Shown piece after piece: positions 60,207-64,000 of a DNA stretch of 64,000 nucleotides (its first letter is position 1; the number at the start of each line of letters is the position of its first letter). The notes under the pieces were generated by a model. It worked only from the letters and a program-made list of their open reading frames with translations. It searched no databases and had not been told where the DNA came from. The stretch is from NCBI RefSeq assembly GCF_900116875.1, contig NZ_FPCC01000007.1, forward strand, positions 90,414 to 154,413. The letters are read 5' to 3'. The translations under genes and the position numbers were made by a program. This DNA is from Butyrivibrio sp. INlla21 (GTDB lineage Bacteria; Bacillota; Clostridia; Lachnospirales; Lachnospiraceae).

Positions 60207-60239
60207 AGGCTAGCCAAAGTTACGGCTAGCCTATTTTTT
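60207..60239 (+). terminator. Terminator after alpha/beta hydrolase
   Basis: AGGCTAGCC and GGCTAGCCT form a 9-bp perfect stem with an 8-nt loop, followed by ATTTTTT. Confidence 0.85.
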
Positions 60240-60396
60240 AACCCTTAAGATAAAACAGTATACTTGCAAAATCCCCAGCTTCTCCTAATTCTGAAGAGGA
60301 GATTACAATGCCGGCTTCGGTCAATTCATCGCCGTACGCAATAAGTTCATAGTGGGTGCCATTTATATGGTAAGAGATGAGGAAATGTAAGCCAAT
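60238..60396 (-). pseudogene. Minus-strand C-terminal gene remnant
   Basis: Between two plus-strand genes the minus strand has an open stretch of about 52 codons ending in TAA at 60238, reading LHFLISYHINGTHYELIAY, then GDELTEAGIVISSSELGEA, then GDFASILFYLKG. Composition and pattern look like the tail of a real protein, but there is no start codon region or SD and a stop precedes it. I do not recognise the family. It is likely debris of a deleted gene. Confidence 0.4.
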
Positions 60397-60421
60397 TCAA
60401 AGGCAACGCATTTCCTTTTTT
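60380..60421 (+). terminator. Hairpin with T-run upstream of the esterase-like gene
   Basis: AGGAAATG and CATTTCCT pair, with an inner GCC/GGC pairing, followed by TTTTTTG. No plus-strand gene ends just before it; it lies over the minus-strand remnant and may belong to the deleted region. Confidence 0.55.
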
Positions 60422-60482
60422 GTTATTTTTGTATCATCAAATGACACACATGTATAAAACAACTGAAGGGAAGGACAGAAAA

Positions 60483-61802
60483 ATGAAAGTATTAAAGGTA
60501 TTAAAAAAGATCGGAAAGGTTTTACTTATTATTGTTTTGGTGATCAGCATGCTCCTTGTTGTTGGGCTTAACTACAAGACAGTTCTTGCAAGCCATAAGA
60601 ATAAAGATGTTATTGAACTTGCTAAGTCAATGGATGATATCAATGTACCCGATAACGTTAAGATCTTCGGACTTGGCGAAGCAAGCCACGGAGCGGTTGA
60701 GTTTCAGGAATCCAAGCTTGATGTGCTTAAGATCCTTGTAGAGAAACACGGATTTAAGGCTATCGTTCTGGAAGCGGATTTTGGCGATTGCCTTGAGGCA
60801 AATGCGTATATTCAAGGCGGCGAGGGAGACGCAAGAGAAATAGTAAACAAGATGTCTTTTGTAATTTACCATACACAGCAGATGGCAGATCTTCTTGACT
60901 GGATGAGAGAGTATAATCAGTCGGTTCCTGAAGAAGAGTGCCTTAGAATATATGGCTTTGATATGCAGAACCCTGATAAGGGATATGCATTCCTCTCTGA
61001 TTACATGGATAAGAATGGCATCAGTGGAATCGATGTTTCCGGAATTGAATATCTTTTGGATGAAAACAGACAGGCGAGGTTAAACAAAGAACAGGCGCAG
61101 AAGGTAAAGGATGAGCTTTCGCAGATCAGAGAAGCGATTGAAAGCAAAGCAGGAAATGATTTTGACTTTGATACAACTTGTGCAGTAAAAGTTACACAGA
61201 ACATAGAAGTGACTGTTGATTATATGATGTTTGAAGGCATTAATGCTGAAATGTCAGCATTCAGAGATAGGGCCATGGCGGGAAATGTTAGCTGGATCTT
61301 AGACCTTGAAAAAGAAATCGGCTCAGGTAAGATTATGCTCGCCGCACATAACGGACATATCGGCAAAAAAGGGCATAATATTACTTTAATTACTACTATG
61401 GGAAATGAGCTGAAGAACAAGTACGGTGATTCATATTACAGCCTCGGAACAGATTTCTTTAAGGGAACATTTAATTCAAGTGTTATAAGAACATCTGTAG
61501 ATGATCCTTATATGCGTAAGAACTACTATGTAACAACGGCAGATCCTATGGCATATCAGGCTAAGTACATGGAGGATAAAAAGTTCTATTTGGATTTTGA
61601 AAATCTTTCAGCTGAAAATGACAAGGCTGTTTATGATCTCGTTCATTCAAATGTGACAACAGGAAGTGTGGGAGAAGGCTTCTATGGATTAGGTTATCTT
61701 ATACATGCTTCCTACCGTATAAATATCGCACCTACGGAGCTTTATGACGGAATGCTTTTCTACTACAGCATTTCACCTATCGACCCCGAGTTTGAGGCCT
61801 AA
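60483..61802 (+). CDS. Erythromycin esterase-family protein, membrane-anchored
   Basis: A 439-residue protein of the EreA-like hydrolase family. It begins MKVLKVLKKIGKVLLIIVLVISMLLVVGLNY, a membrane anchor that cytosolic macrolide esterases lack. The family pattern is clear: IFGLGEASHGAVEFQESKLDVLKILVEKHGFKAIVLEADFGDC (GEASHG with the active His), and MLAAHNGHIGKKG with the second His. True Ere enzymes open macrolide lactones; most chromosomal homologues have unknown substrates, so resistance should not be assumed. The ATG at 60483 follows AAGGGAAGGAC; an upstream in-frame ATG at 60420 overlaps the hairpin. Confidence 0.85.
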   Translation: MKVLKVLKKIGKVLLIIVLVISMLLVVGLNYKTVLASHKNKDVIELAKSMDDINVPDNVKIFGLGEASHGAVEFQESKLDVLKILVEKHGFKAIVLEADFGDCLEANAYIQGGEGDAREIVNKMSFVIYHTQQMADLLDWMREYNQSVPEEECLRIYGFDMQNPDKGYAFLSDYMDKNGISGIDVSGIEYLLDENRQARLNKEQAQKVKDELSQIREAIESKAGNDFDFDTTCAVKVTQNIEVTVDYMMFEGINAEMSAFRDRAMAGNVSWILDLEKEIGSGKIMLAAHNGHIGKKGHNITLITTMGNELKNKYGDSYYSLGTDFFKGTFNSSVIRTSVDDPYMRKNYYVTTADPMAYQAKYMEDKKFYLDFENLSAENDKAVYDLVHSNVTTGSVGEGFYGLGYLIHASYRINIAPTELYDGMLFYYSISPIDPEFEA

Positions 61803-61844
61803 TGGTAGTATTTTAGAGATTGTTAAGCACGCCGAAATAATATG

Positions 61845-61873
61845 TTTACAAATTGCGACAAATGGTGTAAAAT
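61845..61873 (+). promoter_or_regulatory. Promoter of the lipoprotein gene
   Basis: TTTACA at 61845-61850, 17 nt, TAAAAT at 61868-61873. TTTACA and TGTAAA at the two ends are also mutual complements. Confidence 0.6.
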
Positions 61874-61906
61874 GTCCTCATCTAACGCAGATTAGGAGGA
61901 AAAATA

Positions 61907-62845
61907 ATGAAGAAACATGTAAATATATTATTAGGGATCACAATTTTATCAGCACTTCTGTGTGCCTGTGGGGATACAAGTGAGGATATAGACAATAGCA
62001 TTTCAACTGAGAATACAGAGGCAGCAGTTACATCAGATGAGAAAACCGAGGTCGAAGTTTCTTTGACTGAAAGCACAACTGAAGCTACTTCAACAGATGT
62101 TTCCGGTGAAGCTAACGCTGATAGTTCGTTTACCTTTTTTGAGCTTAAATATGATGAGGAAAAGCAGGTAGACCTTGGTGGAGACGGCAAGATGGATACG
62201 CTGATGGCAACGGGTTCGGATGACACACATTATGATCTTGTCATCAACGATCAGACCATCGAGCTCATTAACAGAGATACCAATAATGACTGGGAAATGG
62301 CAACTTCTTATTATGTACATAATTCAGAAGGCGATTTCATTATGAGCGAACTCAACGATCCTTTAAACGGATGGGAGACCACATTATATATGTGGAACAA
62401 TGATTCATTTGAGAAGATTGGCTCTGAGCCATTGGGGATAATGAAGGATGATAATTTCCAAGCGGAGATCTTTGGAGATAAGGTCGTACTTTTTGATTCA
62501 ATAAGTGTTCTTAGTACTTGGAGAGGAACCAAAGACTTTACCTACGGCAAAGACGGATTCATTGCTAAAGACGAGAAATACTTCTACGCAGGAGATAAGG
62601 TGGCTCTTACTCTTAAGCAGGACGTAGCTTTTGACGACGACTATGAAGTCGGTGAAGCTGCAAGAACCGCAGCTGCGGGTGATACTATCTACATCAGCTG
62701 TATGATTCAAGACCGTGTAGGCTTTACTTCCGAAAACGGAGATTTTCTTGGATACCTTACAGTTACTCAGACTGACAGCGGAGAATACGAGGTTAACGGA
62801 GTAAATGAATATGAAATGTTCGACAACATATTATATGCAGGCTGA
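61907..62845 (+). CDS. Uncharacterised lipoprotein
   Basis: A 312-residue predicted lipoprotein (MKKHVNILLGITILSALLCACG, lipobox LCAC). The first 70 mature residues are a Glu/Thr/Ser-rich linker; the rest is a beta-rich domain with an EF-hand-like start, QVDLGGDGKMDTLMATGSDD, reminiscent of FG-GAP or calcium-binding propeller repeats, and GFTSENGDFLGYLTV near the end. I do not recognise a named family beyond that. SD AGGAGGAAAAATA. Terminated by a strong hairpin; its own promoter makes it a single-gene unit. Confidence 0.75.
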   Translation: MKKHVNILLGITILSALLCACGDTSEDIDNSISTENTEAAVTSDEKTEVEVSLTESTTEATSTDVSGEANADSSFTFFELKYDEEKQVDLGGDGKMDTLMATGSDDTHYDLVINDQTIELINRDTNNDWEMATSYYVHNSEGDFIMSELNDPLNGWETTLYMWNNDSFEKIGSEPLGIMKDDNFQAEIFGDKVVLFDSISVLSTWRGTKDFTYGKDGFIAKDEKYFYAGDKVALTLKQDVAFDDDYEVGEAARTAAAGDTIYISCMIQDRVGFTSENGDFLGYLTVTQTDSGEYEVNGVNEYEMFDNILYAG

Positions 62846-62870
62846 TAAAAACTACGGATCATGATATGTA

Positions 62871-62906
62871 CCCTCTTTACCGGATTATCGGTAAAGAGGG
62901 TTTTTA
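62871..62906 (+). terminator. Terminator after lipoprotein gene
   Basis: CCCTCTTTACCG and CGGTAAAGAGGG form a 12-bp perfect stem around GATTAT, followed by TTTTT. Confidence 0.92.
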
Positions 62907-62990
62907 ATGTAATATAATGATCATGGGTAAAAAAAGTCGAGAATCAAAAGCATACTTTTAGATATTATTAGCTCACAAGGAGATGAGCGG

Positions 62991-63863
62991 ATGGACGAAC
63001 AAAGAAAGGCAGTACGCAAGATGCAGGATTACATAAGTGAACACATAACGGAAGAGATAGACATAACAGCTCTTGCGAAAGCTGTTTCTTTTTCTCCGTG
63101 GTATGCCAGAAAGCTTTTTATCAAATACCTGGGCATGACGCCGGCTGTTTATATAAGGCGCCTTAAGTTATCAAAGTCAGCGCTTTGCCTAAGAGATGAA
63201 AAGAATCTCATTCTGGATATCGCTATGGAAATGGGCTTTGGAAGCGTCGATGGATATCAGCGCGCATTTAGACGTGAATTCGGTTGTAATCCAAAGGAAT
63301 ATGCGACAAGTCCTGTACCTATCTGGCTCTTTACTCCCAGTCTGATCATGGAAAAGGAAAGGAATGTGAGCGAAATGAGTGAAACAAGAAATGTTTTTAT
63401 CCAAGTGGTCGAAAGACCTGAGAGAAAAGTTATCATAAAAAGAGGCATCAAAGCCACAGAGTATTGGAGCTACTGTAAGGAAGTCGGCTGTGATGTATGG
63501 GGGCTTCTTACAAGTATTAAGTCCATAACGGGAGAACCTGTTTGTCTCTGGCTTTCCAAGCAGCTTATCAAGCCCGGAACGAGCGAGTATGTTCAGGGAG
63601 TGGAAGTAGAACCCACATACAAAGGCTGTGTACCGGAGGGCTTTGAGGTTATCGATCTTCCCAAGACTTCATATCTTCTTTTCAGGGGAGAACCGTTTGC
63701 TGAAGAAAATTATGAGCAGGCGATCGGAGAGATCTGGGATGCAGAGAAGAAATATAACCCTGAATTTATAGGATATAAATGGGATGACAATAATCCCAGG
63801 ATCCAGCTCGAGCCTATAGGCGAGAGGGGTTATATAGAACTGGTACCGGTGAAAGAGGTTTAA
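62991..63863 (+). CDS. AraC-family regulator with GyrI-like effector-binding domain
   Basis: A 290-residue transcription factor of the Rob/SoxS-GyrI fusion type. Residues 8-105 carry two helix-turn-helix motifs (LAKAVSFSPWYARKLFIKYLG and MEMGFGSVDGYQRAFRREFGCNPKEYA); residues 125-290 are a GyrI-like small-molecule binding domain (VVERPERKVIIKRG to QLEPIGERGYIELVPVKEV). Such proteins sense hydrophobic drugs or metabolites and activate efflux or modification genes. SD AAGGAGATGAGCGG before the ATG. No obvious target lies beside it, but the lipoprotein and esterase-like genes upstream are candidates. Confidence 0.9.
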   Translation: MDEQRKAVRKMQDYISEHITEEIDITALAKAVSFSPWYARKLFIKYLGMTPAVYIRRLKLSKSALCLRDEKNLILDIAMEMGFGSVDGYQRAFRREFGCNPKEYATSPVPIWLFTPSLIMEKERNVSEMSETRNVFIQVVERPERKVIIKRGIKATEYWSYCKEVGCDVWGLLTSIKSITGEPVCLWLSKQLIKPGTSEYVQGVEVEPTYKGCVPEGFEVIDLPKTSYLLFRGEPFAEENYEQAIGEIWDAEKKYNPEFIGYKWDDNNPRIQLEPIGERGYIELVPVKEV

Positions 63864-63879
63864 GACGACGGATATAAAA

Positions 63880-63906
63880 AACCGAGGCATTATGCTATGC
63901 CTCGGT
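63880..63906. terminator. Hairpin after the AraC/GyrI gene
   Basis: AACCGAGGCAT and ATGCCTCGGTT form an 11-bp perfect stem with a 5-nt loop, preceded by AAAA and followed by CAGAC. As it has the A run on the left, it fits termination of a minus-strand transcript as well. Confidence 0.7.
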
Positions 63907-63921
63907 TCAGACTGTAGACAA

Positions 63922-63949
63922 AGTCCACGGCAAATGCTGTGGATTTTTC
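63922..63949 (+). terminator. Second hairpin after the AraC/GyrI gene
   Basis: TCCACGGC and GCTGTGGA pair (one G-U) around AAAT and lead into TTTTTC. With the stem before it, it makes a tandem terminator; a third pairing (AAAAAGTG with CACTTTTT) reaches the window edge at 63955-64000. Confidence 0.65.
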
Positions 63950-64000
63950 TTTTAAAAAGTGTCACAAGCCCTGTATTTATCTGGGATTGAGGCACTTTTT

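Noticed and set aside
60483..61802. Macrolide resistance determinant
   Set aside because: Family membership is clear, but the membrane anchor and chromosomal setting do not support calling it a resistance gene.
1..64000. CRISPR array, prophage or complete insertion sequence
   Set aside because: No regularly spaced repeats, no phage structural genes and no transposase or integrase gene are visible on either strand.

Overview
The window reads as a chromosomal segment of an anaerobic, low-to-moderate G+C Firmicute, most likely a Lachnospiraceae relative of Butyrivibrio. Pointers are class III anaerobic ribonucleotide reductase (nrdD/nrdG), a flavodiiron protein, a T-box ahead of proS, a DUF3881-type protein, the divIC-tilS-hpt-ftsH block, many DGC/YesM/YesN-type regulators and strong SD sequences. 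The assignment rests on gene content and protein style only; no 16S or marker search was possible.

Layout. 1-6014: 3' end of serS, a DUF3881-like gene, deoD, a CPBP membrane protease behind a promoter with a perfect inverted repeat, tRNA-Arg(CCT) with a tRNA half-gene beside it, then cstA with an unrecognised upstream partner (minus strand). 6190-15188: one coherent nutrient locus on the plus strand: MIF-like protein, lipoprotein solute-binding protein, YesM-type histidine kinase, AraC-type response regulator, a second solute-binding lipoprotein, a fused two-domain permease, and an ATPase carrying a large unusual insertion. The order resembles the HptA-HptS-HptR and PgtC-PgtB-PgtA phospho-sugar/phosphoglycerate sensing systems plus an AfuBC/FbpBC-like importer.

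15190-26237: a ~170-nt imperfect palindrome, a GlsB/YeaQ-like membrane protein, a membrane-anchored clostripain-family protease, Nudix hydrolase, YlmH, a Cys glutathione peroxidase, a DEDDh exonuclease, dacA, trmB-trxA-SH3 protein, a small unknown gene and murI. 26362-34216: nrdD, nrdG, a 2-keto-3-deoxygluconate-type kinase, an AlkD-like protein, an unknown charged protein, then T-box and proS. 34319-45539: two tandem 7TM-type diguanylate cyclases (minus), then cca, a PEGA-domain exported protein, rqcP, divIC, tilS, hpt and ftsH.

45779-58583: GH13 amylase, class II aldolase, greA, flavin reductase-like protein, a solute-binding lipoprotein followed by a 1042-residue hybrid histidine kinase, flavodiiron protein, a DUF5722-like secreted protein and a CbxX-type AAA ATPase. 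58637-64000 is more accessory in character: tRNA-Pro(CGG), an HNH endonuclease remnant, a run of short tri-loop hairpins, an anchored alpha/beta hydrolase behind nested inverted repeats, a minus-strand gene remnant, an erythromycin-esterase-like protein, a lipoprotein and an AraC/GyrI-like regulator.

The most noteworthy items are the solute-sensing and uptake locus with its modified ATPase, the MIF homologue coupled to it, the hairpin array next to tRNA-Pro, the long palindrome after the ABC operon, the tRNA-Arg half-gene scar, and four genes whose start codon sits 6-9 nt after a good -10 box without an SD sequence, suggesting leaderless transcripts. No CRISPR array, complete prophage, intact transposase or biosynthetic gene cluster is visible.
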